Below the pieces are notes generated by a model that was not told the origin of the DNA, searched no databases, and saw nothing but the letters and a program-made list of their open reading frames with translations. A stretch of DNA of 64,000 nucleotides from positions 248,001 through 312,000 of the forward strand of contig NOWV01000007.1 of the NCBI GenBank assembly GCA_003344405.1, given 5' to 3'. The position numbers and the translations under genes are program-made. Shown here in pieces: positions 50,069 to 60,857 of this stretch (the stretch's first letter is position 1; each line of letters begins with the position of its first letter). Origin of the DNA: Trichoplax sp. H2. Lineage: Eukaryota > Placozoa > Uniplacotomia > Trichoplacea.

Positions 50069-52186
50069 GTATTTCTCTTGATTGACTCCATCTTTCCATA
50101 CGATACCGAATGGAGTAATACCATCCTCGCGGAAGTTAACCAAAACCAACAAACAAGTAGAGTCTTTGGATTCTCCCATGTAAAAATCCCAATCCTTGAA
50201 AGTATTTAAAATTTTTGGTACCATTGCAGATGCACCTTTCTTAAAGACGCTAACACGATCAGGGCTATTTTCCTCAAGGTATCCCAATAATTTCTTCATG
50301 TAGACTAGAAATGGGATAGAAAATTTCAAATGATTGTCGTTGTGATTAATTATTAGCTATACCGTATAATTTAATTTAAAGTAATTGATAATATAATAGT
50401 TGGCAGAACACTAACACTACCATTAACATTAATTCTTAATAAAATGGAAGTACTAATTACTGCACATATAGCACTACGAGTATGCAATCTTTACAAAAAA
50501 GAGCGTCACCTCTTTCCTGAAAATATGTACAGTACATAGAGATAAATAACCTCTATGAGCTACTATACAGTGCACCTTCCGAAGTTTGAACTCTTAGGTG
50601 GATTACTAAAGACTCATGATGGTATCCGAAAAAATTATTAAACTACTATTCCACTTCGATTAACACTCGAACAAGTGGTAAAGAATTAGTGTAACTAGCT
50701 TTATAATCCGGTCAGAAGTTATGCATCAGTAGCAAAATATCACGTTCACTATACAGAGTGCATGAGTCCATTTCTACTCGAAACATTTTCATCTAAATGA
50801 TACATCTGGAAACATCTTCACCACAAGTATTAGAATCAATCAACAGCCATTCTAACCTTTAATGTAAGATTGAAACTCTTTCTTAGTGAGATCTATCTTC
50901 TCTAATCGATTGGCAAGAACGAAGTTAATTCCACTAACACTGCTAGCCTCACTTGTTTCATCAGCCACCTCTGCAGATGCATTACCACCAATCGCTGATT
51001 CAGGAATATCAGTGACTTCTGATGTCATCTACAAAACACGAACAAGCACCTTGGAATTTACTAACACTAAAACATTGGCTTAGTGTATGCAAAATTGTTT
51101 TAAAATCAATTCGTTTTCTATCTTAACCGGTGCCACCTCAACTCTGTAGTACACTTTAACCGTTTTAAACCAACATAAGATATGACATGAATATGTATAG
51201 ACACTACACCATCGTACAAGTACAAAGGGTCATTGCACTTATTTTATTTCAAGTACCATACCTTGCCTTCAATTTCGTAATACAAATCATCTTTTAATAC
51301 GTATGGAATACCGTCGGAAAAAATTTCTTGATCTAGAATTTCAATTAAATAAGCGTATTTTACCTCCAGTCGTTGAAGAAAGTCAAACAAATAATCTTTA
51401 AATAATGTCGAGTGACGCAGAGTATACTACATCACCATCAATATATGAAGGTTAAAATGAGAGTAAATTATGATGCAAGATTTCAATCACGTCAATCAAG
51501 TTGAGAAAGAATATAAATTATAGATTTCAGGAAAAAGAAACATCTTGATTCACTAAGATCGAAGGGGTTTTATGAGAATATTTCATTCTCGATGGTCAGG
51601 CTAACTGATGAACTTTAGTTTTAATAGTTTTAATTTAGGACGATAAAATGTAATCCTCAGTATCTCTAATCTAGTGCACATTACAGAGGATCACTACAGA
51701 ATTTTCAGATAGATTTCTGATCCGACTATACCAGTGATACCTGTACGTACAAACAGGCATCGTACTGATTCATTTCGCAATCTACCGCATCATACGAATT
51801 GAAGTATGCTAATATTAGCTATACTGTACTGTACGTACAGTGGAAGGATGGCTTACGTATTCGAAGCAAAACGGCTTTAATTGAAGTCTACTCTTCCTAA
51901 TAATACACTACGAGTATATCAACTTATTATTCTCTGCATATATCAAGAAAATAGAAACTAAACTTCGTCTATAGTAGAACACATCTAACATTAACGTCTT
52001 TCAGCTACATTTCAAGGCACGTTCAGTTTTACCCAGTAGCACTGTAGTCGATCGTAGAGAGTTGATAACAACGTTTCCAACTCACTAAAATGCGAAAATA
52101 ATCACAAATACACCAGTCATTTCCTGTACAAAACTTTATTAGTGATACATTACCGTACCATTAAAAACGTCTTTGAAGACGATCAT
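50069..52186 (-). CDS. TPT1: TPT1/TCTP, translationally controlled tumour protein
   Basis: Abundant cytosolic protein with growth, calcium-binding and anti-apoptotic roles (family knowledge). Four exons are resolved: 52159-52186 (MIVFKDVFN), 51262-51332, 50857-51028 and 50069-50304. Phases agree and give 169 residues up to GVNQEKY; human TCTP is 172 and ends EMEKC. Seen: DQEIFSDG, the TCTP-1 signature region with IGGNASAE, the helical hairpin with SYIKVYMKKLLGYLEE, and the C-terminal FREDGITPF and WKDG. After EKY there is a good GTAAGA donor, so a tiny last exon is expected. If it is not spliced, the frame runs on to 49808 and would add 86 residues. A CRE palindrome lies upstream. Confidence 0.94.
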
Positions 52187-52294
52187 TGTCGATTAAAGAA
52201 GGATTTGGAAGGCTTTGGTTCGAAATTGGAGTCAACACTGAAGCCGCCACTAGCGCAACGACAGATATTTCTGAAAAGGAAGCTTTTGAAGGCG

Positions 52295-52302
52295 TGACGT
52301 CA
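52295..52302. promoter_or_regulatory. Cyclic-AMP response element TGACGTCA
   Basis: A full palindromic CRE 109 bp upstream of the TPT1 ATG, within a locally GC-richer stretch. CREB-type control of TCTP promoters is reported in mammals; that it holds here is inference. Confidence 0.55.
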
Positions 52303-52781
52303 GCATCATACCCACGCGCTTACAAGCATGCGTACTTATCCACAATCCGCACAGTAAGACCGCAGGGAGCAGGGACTACTAAAAAAAGAAAGAGACGTTT
52401 GAATATTTGAAAGCACGGTCGTGTACAAGTACAAGTACAGTACTGTAGTACTGTCATGGTCTCATGGACCAGAAATACCGTATGCTGTACCTTGCTTTTT
52501 ACTTTTTAGAGACCTTTAAAAGAGTCTCTAATAATAATAAGGGTCTCTACTGTACTACTTGGATTGGACACTGAGTGGACACTCTCCTCGGATGGACAGA
52601 CTTTTTACTTCAGGTGGCCGAAAATGTCCAAAAATAGCTACTCAGTAAGGATCTTCTGAATCTGTTTTCTAAATCACTGGTATTAATTTAAATAACACTA
52701 GTGCAAACTCCCGTCGCTTTGCTGACTGTTTACGATAATGTGCTCATTTAACAGATAGTATTACCATTTGTCGTAGACCTG

Positions 52782-53568
52782 TCAGAGGTTCAGTAACTTT
52801 ATACCGTGTACTTTAGAAAAAATCAGTCAATTCAGAATCGACTATCTCCATACTATTTAAAGTACAGTACTGCACTGTCATAATGAGGTGTTTGACACAA
52901 TTTGTTGACGAAATTAGGCCAAATGTTTGTCCGTCCAGACTGTCTTGTCCGGTTTGGTCAATGACTCAATGTACATTGTACAGCGTGTATGGAAAGTCTT
53001 TGGAGACTTTCCAGTGTTTTCCCTTGAAATTTGAAACATAATTTCCTGTCAATGTGTACTGTACATTGTATTGTGCAAAACTAACCTGGCAGCTAACATA
53101 ATTTGCAGCATGGTCGCGTATCTCGATGCTTTCTCTTTTTTCGAGTAGTCCTTGGTACTGTTTTACTCCACTAATACTGTACTGCACTTTATTTTTAGAG
53201 TACAGTGGCCCAAAAGGGACAACTTTACAGAACAGAATCTGTACAGTTGTCCCTTTTGAGCCACAATATCGGAGGCTTGACTGTAACGGTACAGTACTGT
53301 ACTGTATAGTACAGTACAGTACAGTACTGTACTGTACTGTATAATTATTAATTTATTTATTTATTTTTTGTTTGTACTGTACAGTAGCTCCTGCAGTACT
53401 GTGCTGTAGTACAGCTTCAGCTATTTCAGTTGACCTCCACCAAATTCGGGGTCAGCAGGTTAATCAATATATAATTAATTATTAATAATTAATTAATATA
53501 GAGATATATATAATTAATTAATAAACGCTCACTTGGGTTAAAATATTGCTTTGCAAAGTTGAGCAGTC
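52782..53568. repeat. Duplicated segment, copy 1
   Basis: It matches copy 2 (53589-54248) almost base for base. It begins TCAGAGGTTCAGTAAC and ends TTGAGCAGTC directly at the N run. Copy 1 has about 90 extra bases near 52965-53055, bounded by GTCAATG in both copies, and a different TACTGTAC tract. Confidence 0.95.
53205..53264. repeat. MITE-like hairpin (also at 53919-53978)
   Basis: 20-bp arms, GTGGCCCAAAAGGGACAACT and its reverse complement with one mismatch, enclose a short inner stem TACAG/CTGTA. The same 60-bp element is in copy 2. Confidence 0.85.
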
Positions 53569-53588
53569 NNNNNNNNNNNNNNNNNNNN
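53569..53588. other. Assembly gap (20 N)
   Basis: Twenty N lie exactly between the end of copy 1 and the start of copy 2. Confidence 1.
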
Positions 53589-54248
53589 TCAGAGGTTCAG
53601 TAACTTTATACCGTGTACTTTAGAAAAAATCAGTCAATTCAGAATCGACTATCTCCATACTATTTAAAGTACAGTACTGCACTGTCATAATGAGGTGTTT
53701 GACACAATTTGTTGACGAAATTAGGCCAAATGTTTGTCCGTCCAGACTGTCCGGTCCGGTTTAGTCAATGTACTGTACATTGTATTGTGCAAAACTAACC
53801 TGGCAGCTAACATAATTTGCAGCATGGTCGCGTATCTCGATGCTTTCTCTTTTTTCGAGTAGTACTTGGTACTGTTTTACTCCACTAATACTGTACTGCA
53901 CTTTATTTTTAGAGTACAGTGGCCCAAAAGGGACAACTTTACAGAACAGAATCTGTACAGTTGTCCCTTTTGAGCCACAATATCAGAGGCTTGACTGTAA
54001 CGGTACAGTACTATACTGTACTGTACTGTATGTACAGTAGATAGGGGGAGTACTGTACAGTATACTGTACACTGTACAGTAGCACGTACAGTTCAGCTAT
54101 TTCAGTTGACCTCCACCAAATTCGGGGTCAGCAGGTTAATCAATATATAATTAATTATTAATAATTAATTAATATAGAGATATATATATATAATTAATTA
54201 ATAAACGCTCACTTGGGTTAAAATATTGCTTTGCAAAGTTGAGCAGTC
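53589..54248. repeat. Duplicated segment, copy 2
   Basis: Starts at the same base as copy 1 (TCAGAGG) immediately after the N run, and ends at the same GAGCAGTC, after which sequence continues into the PRDX5 upstream region. It differs by scattered substitutions, a longer (TA)n and a shorter spacer. Confidence 0.95.
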
Positions 54249-54411
54249 TTTTATTCTTTCTGAAACCAATCCAATATTCTTTTTTTCGTAGCAGAACGCG
54301 TATTACTGTATTACGTTGGAGGTGCAAACAACAACGGTTCAGTTGATAAATTAACAGTTAAATAAAAAAGAAATAAGTTCAAATTACTAACTACTCGTAT
54401 AAATTAATAAC

Positions 54412-54891
54412 ATGGTTATCGCAGTCGGAGATAAGATACCATCGTACCGATTACAGCAAGGCAGTCCTGGCAATAATGTCGACATCGCTGAACTTGTTGC
54501 CAACAAGAAAGCAATCATATTTGGTGTTCCTGGAGCCTTCACTCCTGGCTGCCACAGGTCGCACTTACCTGGTTATGTAGCTGATTACGATAAGATCGTG
54601 GCGAAAGGTGTCGATATTATCATTTGCGTATCTGTTAATGATGCTTTCGTCGTTGACGCTTGGGGAAAAAGTGTCGGAGCAGAGAACAAAGTAGTCATGC
54701 TAGCTGATCCAGTCGCTGCATTTACCAAGGCTATTGGAATGGATCTTGATGCTACACCAATTTTAGGAAATATCCGTTCTAAGCGCTATTCCATGATTCT
54801 GTCCGACGGTGTACTTACAAACTTAAATGTCGAACCGGATGGTACTGGACTTACTTGTAGTTTATCCAACAGTATATTAAGTCAGCTTTAA
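54412..54891 (+). CDS. PRDX5: Peroxiredoxin-5, atypical 2-Cys peroxiredoxin
   Basis: Reduces hydrogen peroxide, alkyl hydroperoxides and peroxynitrite using thioredoxin. Single exon, 159 residues. Seen: the active-site motif PGAFTPGCH with peroxidatic Cys47, Arg123 in the conserved NIRSKRYSM, and the resolving cysteine Cys149 in DGTGLTCSL, which matches the mammalian arrangement. Cys72 matches the third conserved cysteine. The C-terminus SQL is a PTS1-type peroxisomal signal, the same as in human PRDX5. There is no mitochondrial presequence, so this frame encodes the short cytosolic/peroxisomal form. An upstream exon with an alternative start cannot be excluded. It has no intron, unlike the other genes here. 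Confidence 0.96.
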   Translation: MVIAVGDKIPSYRLQQGSPGNNVDIAELVANKKAIIFGVPGAFTPGCHRSHLPGYVADYDKIVAKGVDIIICVSVNDAFVVDAWGKSVGAENKVVMLADPVAAFTKAIGMDLDATPILGNIRSKRYSMILSDGVLTNLNVEPDGTGLTCSLSNSILSQL

Positions 54892-56123
54892 CAGTGGTAG
54901 TGAAGTCAGTGCTGCTATCGATTGTACGTATACTGCACTGTAGCTCAGTAGAATAGGCTAGCAAAATTCTGTAAGCTTTTGTACCGTGTCAAAGTTCCAT
55001 TGTGATCAGTGTATAAGTTCGATGACAGCTGAATAGAATCTGCTCTGTTTTCGTTAATTGAAGACAGAAGGAGTCTGTTGGTGCGAGTGAAAAGCCTTTA
55101 TCAGTCTCTGAGTGTCATTTTTTGAATAGGTGTGTTTGCTGACAGCTACTTGCCGATGTCTCTTAACTGCAATGAATCATCGTAGTTCTATAATTTGTGT
55201 ACGTTTCTGTTCAGCTTCAGCATTGACTGAAAGTACAGCATTGCAAGTACTGTACTCTTTTTACATTGTTCATGTTGAGGAATTATTATAAATTGCGGAC
55301 TATAATGCATCAAAATAAAAAATTTAAAAAGTGAAACATTGAATCCAGATGACTGAGCATTTAATTGAAAATCTTTTAGCCAGCAATTTTAGATCAGCAG
55401 ATCGGATCATATTATTACCGATCAAATTTATAAGTTTATAACAAATTATATACTGTCACATAGATTGCTATACTGTACACTGTTCAGTACAGTAGAAGTA
55501 ATTAAATCATCGTTAATTTAAACAGCCATCAACTCCTAATACACGCTATGCTTCCTTGCTGTACAGTCTACAGTACTGTACTATGCTGTACCAGGCTGGA
55601 CTGAACACCTGACTAGGACGGTCGGACATTGGGCCACATTCATACCGTTTAATATTGTACTGTTCCAAACACCTCTATTTTGTCATATTGTATTGTATAT
55701 ATATTGTAATGTTAGTTAAGGGGGTGCTACGTTCTGTAATTCGCTTATTTTTTTCAATGAAGTAATACTTCATTGAAATCGATTTTATGTTACTAAATTC
55801 TACTTGAAAGCGATTATATAACATAATTATAGTTCTTGAATTAGCAAAAGTGATCAAGAAAAATAGACTCAGAAGATCCATACAGTAACTAATTTTTCGA
55901 GATTTCAGCCTCATTTGCTATAAAACTCTGTCCGTCCGAGGGTGCCTTGTCCGTTCTGTCCGGTGTCCACGGTCTGGATCATCATTTGCTGCAGCGCACT
56001 GTAGTCTCTGATGAGATGGTAGGTACGATTACACCTGATCCGGTAATTACACTTTAAAAAAAAAAAAGATCTACAATTCAAGATTGAAATCTGCTCGATG
56101 AAAGATCTCAAAAGATAGATAGG
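54892..56123. other. Intergenic, PRDX5 3' side to COMMD2
   Basis: Contains isolated TACTGTAC units, a GTCCGTCC/GTCCGGTGTCC-rich patch at about 55928-55970 that resembles sequence near 52930 and 53737, and a 13-A run at 56057-56069 just upstream of COMMD2. No exon is supported. Confidence 0.55.
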
Positions 56124-58181
56124 ATGCTCCTTACTCTATCAGATCAGCACAAGGATGACCTTCAGTATTTAACGACCGTTGACGTAGAAGGTTAGTACAA
56201 ACCACATGAAAATTTCAATGCTATGTACTGTATCTTAGTACTACAAGCTTGAGTTAATAGTGTCAATCTTATTAACATGTTCTCCATGATAACCCGTAGT
56301 TAGTTATTACATCAATAATTATAATTAATATAGTATAATAGCTGACCGGTTAATGCAGTCTCCATACGTTATTGCTTATGAAGATTGCTAGCAACTGTAA
56401 ATAGCCTACAACTATCGAACGCAATGGCATTTGTAGCCATTTCGTAGTGTCTTAGCTATTTAAGAATCCACTCGTATATACTGTAGAACACTTAAATTGA
56501 TCCAATCAATAATAGACGTTGTGTGACAAAATAACTATATTGCGATACCAATCAAATCAGTCGACAAGCGTAATTCGTCCAATAATTATAGGCTACTCTA
56601 GTATATACAGTACATTGACAAATTAGTTAAATAAGATTTATTATACTGTATATAACTGCAAGTATATGGAGATAGAATAATCATCCCTAAAATCTACTGT
56701 ACCGTATTCGTTAAGGTCTAGCACTTTGGAAGAAAGATGCTATTCTAATGGATACCATTTTGTAAACTTGCATGAATGTCTTATCTGAAGATATGTTAAT
56801 AAACTAATTATATAAAATCCTTCATCTTTAAAATATATTAATCATTCGAATCGCTGTTCATAAACCAAAAGTTTTTGAAGAATTCTGTCAAATTGCCTGT
56901 GCTACTGTACAAAATGGTCTAAACCCTAAAGTTTACCAAACTGCAGCCCGTGAGTAAAGACTGTCAAGTTATAAATTTGCATAGGTGTAATAAATGTATG
57001 AGCTCATATCGAATTCACGTATCCAAAATTGTAGTACACTATTTGTGGGAAGTTCTGTATTTGTATGCTAGCAGCTGCAAATCAACAACATGTTGACTGC
57101 GTTTGATACAAATTGTTTTCCTTTCAGAAAAATTAAATGTCCCCTCAAATACGATCAAAAATAGCGTTGGTGGACTTGTACATTTATTATTAGAGAGTGC
57201 AAAACTCGCGGTGAGTAGTTGACAAACCCAATTTATGTTGATGTCGTCTTTATCAATTGGGCCGTGCATATCTAGGCCTTTCATCTTATATGCGACGTTA
57301 CCCTTTAAATTAATTAACATTTTAGCAATTGAAACGTTGTAATACCAGCTTGAACTATATTAGTTTACGATACGATAGCAGGGAATTTGAAACCTTAAAT
57401 ATCTCACTTAAATACAATATATCCGCTCGCATGACTGCAGAAAATTAATAATTTTAGGCAGTTGATTCACATAAATGATAATTTTTTGTTTGCTAGTTAA
57501 ATGAGATCGATTTTCAGGATTCTGTCTTAACGCTAGGATTTAGTGAGGAGGCGAAAGAAACGTTACTGAAGGTATAGTAATAAAATCATATTCTTCTAAA
57601 CAGTTCCAGCGATTCATACACTACCGTATTTATTAATGAGATACGAGTATATGCTAGCATTACTGAGTATTTCATAACATAAAGATATTTTGATTAATTG
57701 TATTGAAAACTGCAGGCGTATAAGCAAACATTGGATGAGGTCAGGAAAAATCTATCGAACGTTTCGCTGTCTTTACCTCATTATCGAAACTTGGAATGGC
57801 GATTTGATGTGCAGGTTGACTAATATAATCAGTTGATTGCTATAAATTTATACTGTAGTAACTAGCGTTTAATATACATATTATAATCTACAAAATATTT
57901 TTCCAGGTCGCTAGCCGAGCCTTAAGGCAACAGGTCGAACCGCGCATAGTTTTCAAGTTAAATGTAGTAGAAAATGGTAAGATAGCGCTCCTTGTTTTCG
58001 TAAAAATATCAACGTATTGTTTGCCGTTAAATGCTTGCTTTTATGTTATGCAATAGATACCGTAACTAGCGAATTGTTACAAACTGACATCAATAATCTC
58101 GCGCACATGGTTTCGAAATTGGAAGCTGCACTTGCAGAGATGAAAACTAATCACTGCCGTCGAATTCTACGTAACATCTAA
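56124..58181 (+). CDS. COMMD2: COMM domain-containing protein 2
   Basis: Subunit of the Commander complex (COMMD ring with CCDC22/CCDC93) that recycles endosomal cargo. Seven exons: 56124-56190, 56872-56949, 57128-57210, 57518-57571, 57716-57814, 57907-57976, 58057-58181. Phases agree; 191 residues (human 199). It opens MLLTLSDQHKDDL (human MLLELSEEHKEHL), continues with KLNVPSNTI, TLGFSEEAKETLL, the COMM domain core LPHYRNLEWRFDVQ and SRALRQQ, and ends EMKTNHCRRILRNI, nearly identical to human. About six residues expected between exons 3 and 4 are missing, either a lineage difference or a slightly wrong junction. Confidence 0.96.
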
Positions 58182-58842
58182 TGTATCTCTTTCCTTCTGT
58201 ACGAATATTTCTAAATGAATACAAGCAATGTATTAGAATTTATACATAGTTTTTAAAAATATTTCACAAAAGCCGTGGTTAAGTTTGATGGTATGGTTGT
58301 GATCAAAGTCAAAACTACTGAATATTCAAATGTATATCATAGTGCCCTGTAATTCCAAATATAAATCATACTTTGAACTGCCAGATTACTTATTGTAGCA
58401 CTACTCATGTAATTGTGTCTATTGTAGGTCTAAAATAATTATATTTTTATCCTTTATGTACAGTAATTAGTTTCGTATATGAAAATTACCGAATAAAATG
58501 CATTATGAGTTCATCAAAAAATATATAAGTTGTTTAATTTTGATATAAACACACTAAACCCTGTTAGCACAGTAAATAAATACAGTAACAGAAATTTTCG
58601 TGTAATATCATCATGTCACAAGGTAAATAAGAGTCTTAAAACAGTATCATACAGCGCTATAAATTAGAAATCTTACAAGAGTATCCTTAAATTTAATTGT
58701 AAATGTACAATTTTTTATGAGTAACCATTAAATTTTATAAATTAAACTTTTAGCAACTCCGTAGTAGAGTTCTATATATTTATTGCTATGATCTATCATA
58801 GTTACAGTAATATCATCCATAGCCATTGCATCTACCGATAAA
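58182..58842. other. Intergenic, convergent COMMD2 and RBMX2 3' ends
   Basis: AT-rich. An AATAAA at about 58493 on the plus strand may end COMMD2. Nothing else is visible. Confidence 0.6.
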
Positions 58843-60857
58843 TTATGTACGATCTTTAGAACGACGTCGATAAGTATCCCTGTTTCTAGACCCATCAAAC
58901 CTATCACGCCTAGAGTCTTTATCGCGCCTTTCGTTGAGCTTATAATCTCGATTCTTAGACCTATGCTGATTAGACTGATCGTCGTATGATGTAAATCTAT
59001 CAGCACTTTTATATTCCGAAACAGATCTCTCCGGTTTTACTCTATTGTTTACTTCTTCTCGGTCTCGACTTTTATAATCATTATGGTCGGTTTTAAGACT
59101 CTTTTTCGAAGTAGTCTCTCTTTCATCCTTTCTTTTTCGATCTTTCTTTTGCTTTTTCTTTTTTACTTTTATTTCTTTCTCATCTTCTACCTCATCAACT
59201 TCGGATGATGACGGTGTCTTAGGTGCACAATTGGTACCCTTAATAATATTGCCATCTTCATCTTTTGGAGGTCGATAATTCTTTACGTGGTCAACACGTA
59301 TTGTTCTATCAAGTAGCTACATTACATGAGGGCAAAAAAACAGTAATAATTGTAAAAGTTGTCCATATGTCCGGCTAAAAAAACTCCAAGTATACAATAT
59401 ACCTTAATTCCATTAAAATTATCAACCGCTAAAGTAGTACTACGTTGATCTTCATAAGCCAAGAAGCAATATCCCTTTGTTTTACCGGTTTTTTTATCGC
59501 GTATATAATTAATATCAACAACTTCACCATATCTGTAAGACGTTAACGAGATAATTTAATTCATATTATTACAAATTAAGCAAAATAAATAATTAAGTTC
59601 ACCCTAGATATTAATACAGTACTTGATAGAGATAGAGTGAATACGTACTGTGAGAAAACTGTAATTATGTCGCCTTCAGTTAGGCCGTAAGCTAGGCCGC
59701 CTAAGATTAAAGTATAGAAAGATCATAAATGTATGCATCACCAGCCAGTTAAAATACCATAGTTACATTTCAATGAAAAACTTCACATATGCTACGAATA
59801 TGATTGAGAACAGGAAGAAGAGAGAGCTTAGTAATATCGTATAAATTTTCTATCTTTTCTAATGTTGAAGATTATACAAGTTTAGCTAAGCATAGTACAT
59901 CCAGATCTAATCAATTGTATATACTACGGCAAAAATAGCCGTCTATTCCAAATTGAGCATAAGGGGAATAAAATTGCAACTTTAACACAGCACACCTAGA
60001 GGTTTATCAAGCTCCTAGTACTAATGATAACAATGATTGGTTCAATAATTGAATAGTAATTCAATGGATAGATTACATGCGAATTCTGGATTAGATAATC
60101 AATACTTTAAACGTAAAAATTATTTCTTCTGTTGTATTTAGGTAATGAATTTAAACTTTCATAGGAACATTACAAATTACAGTAAAATTTTCTATCAAAA
60201 TATCAACGAATTTCACAGCATGCAAAGTAAAGATTCAAGACTACTCTCAAAGTTACTTACTGTTACTTGCAACAAAGAGTAAGAAGGCTTCCACTCTACT
60301 ATCGTTAAATCAGTAATAGAAATTACTCCTCTACATACGAGGGATTATTATTAATGATAGTATGCTCTCAATAAGACTTCTATTTTAGTTACATGCAATT
60401 ACTACAGCTTTTAATCTCGAGCCGTAAACTGACTCAAATCCAATCAACCGATTGCGATATTCATACAGTAGTAGCAATTATACAAAGCACATACGTACAT
60501 ACGATCCAGTTAATAGTGTCAATGTACTCACAATTATTCCATTTATAACATAACATACCTATAAAAACGTATGCACTTCCTTTATATTGATCGTGCCAAG
60601 TAGTGCTCTTGCTACCAGTAAGATGCAACTCTGTTTCGTTAATTTTTTGAATTGCCTTGACGTTACTGATACATCAAGAGAGAACATCAACATTAGAAAA
60701 CCCTACGATTACTTCTGCACTATCAATCTATCATGTCTATTTCAACACGAATTAGATATGACATAATTACAAGTATACTCTATAATGTGCTATACAGTGA
60801 AATAGTTATGTTTCCTTGGCTAAATAGCATTACATTAGACGAAATAACTCACTTCAT
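58843..60857 (-). CDS. RBMX2: RBMX2, RRM protein of the spliceosome (yeast Ist3/Snu17 family)
   Basis: RNA-binding component of the activated spliceosome (RES complex, with BUD13). Five coding exons: 60853-60857 (only ATGAA), 60559-60665, 59649-59700, 59403-59532 and 58843-59316. Phases agree; 255 residues. Seen: [11 protein letters not shown] and [19 protein letters not shown] leading into one RRM with RNP1 KGYCFLAY, then [20 protein letters not shown] and [10 protein letters not shown], followed by a Lys-rich and Arg/Asp/Ser-rich tail ([21 protein letters not shown]). The match to human RBMX2 is close through the RRM. The 5-nt first coding exon is supported by the GTGAGT donor and by the resulting MNNVK, which parallels the human start. 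Confidence 0.95.

Larger units (their letters stand above)
52303..54411. other. Intergenic, TPT1 upstream to PRDX5 upstream, with duplicated segment and gap
   Basis: It contains TACTGTAC arrays and two copies of one segment separated by 20 N. The open frames inside the copies are nearly identical to each other but run through TACTGTAC repeats and a hairpin, and do not look like genes. Confidence 0.65.

Noticed and set aside
50886-51083. Plus-strand Ala/Ser-rich frame
   Set aside because: Antisense of TPT1 exon 3 (the IGGNASAE exon).
52186-52410. 74-codon plus-strand frame upstream of TPT1
   Set aside because: It begins at a non-ATG codon over the TPT1 start and promoter and shows no domain; most likely chance in a GC-richer patch.
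54398-54403. TATAAA before PRDX5
   Set aside because: It is only 9 bp upstream of the start codon, too close to act as a TATA box for this frame.
58728-59006. 92-codon minus-strand hydrophobic frame
   Set aside because: It is a shifted frame of the RBMX2 Arg/Ser-rich tail; the true frame continues the RRM protein.
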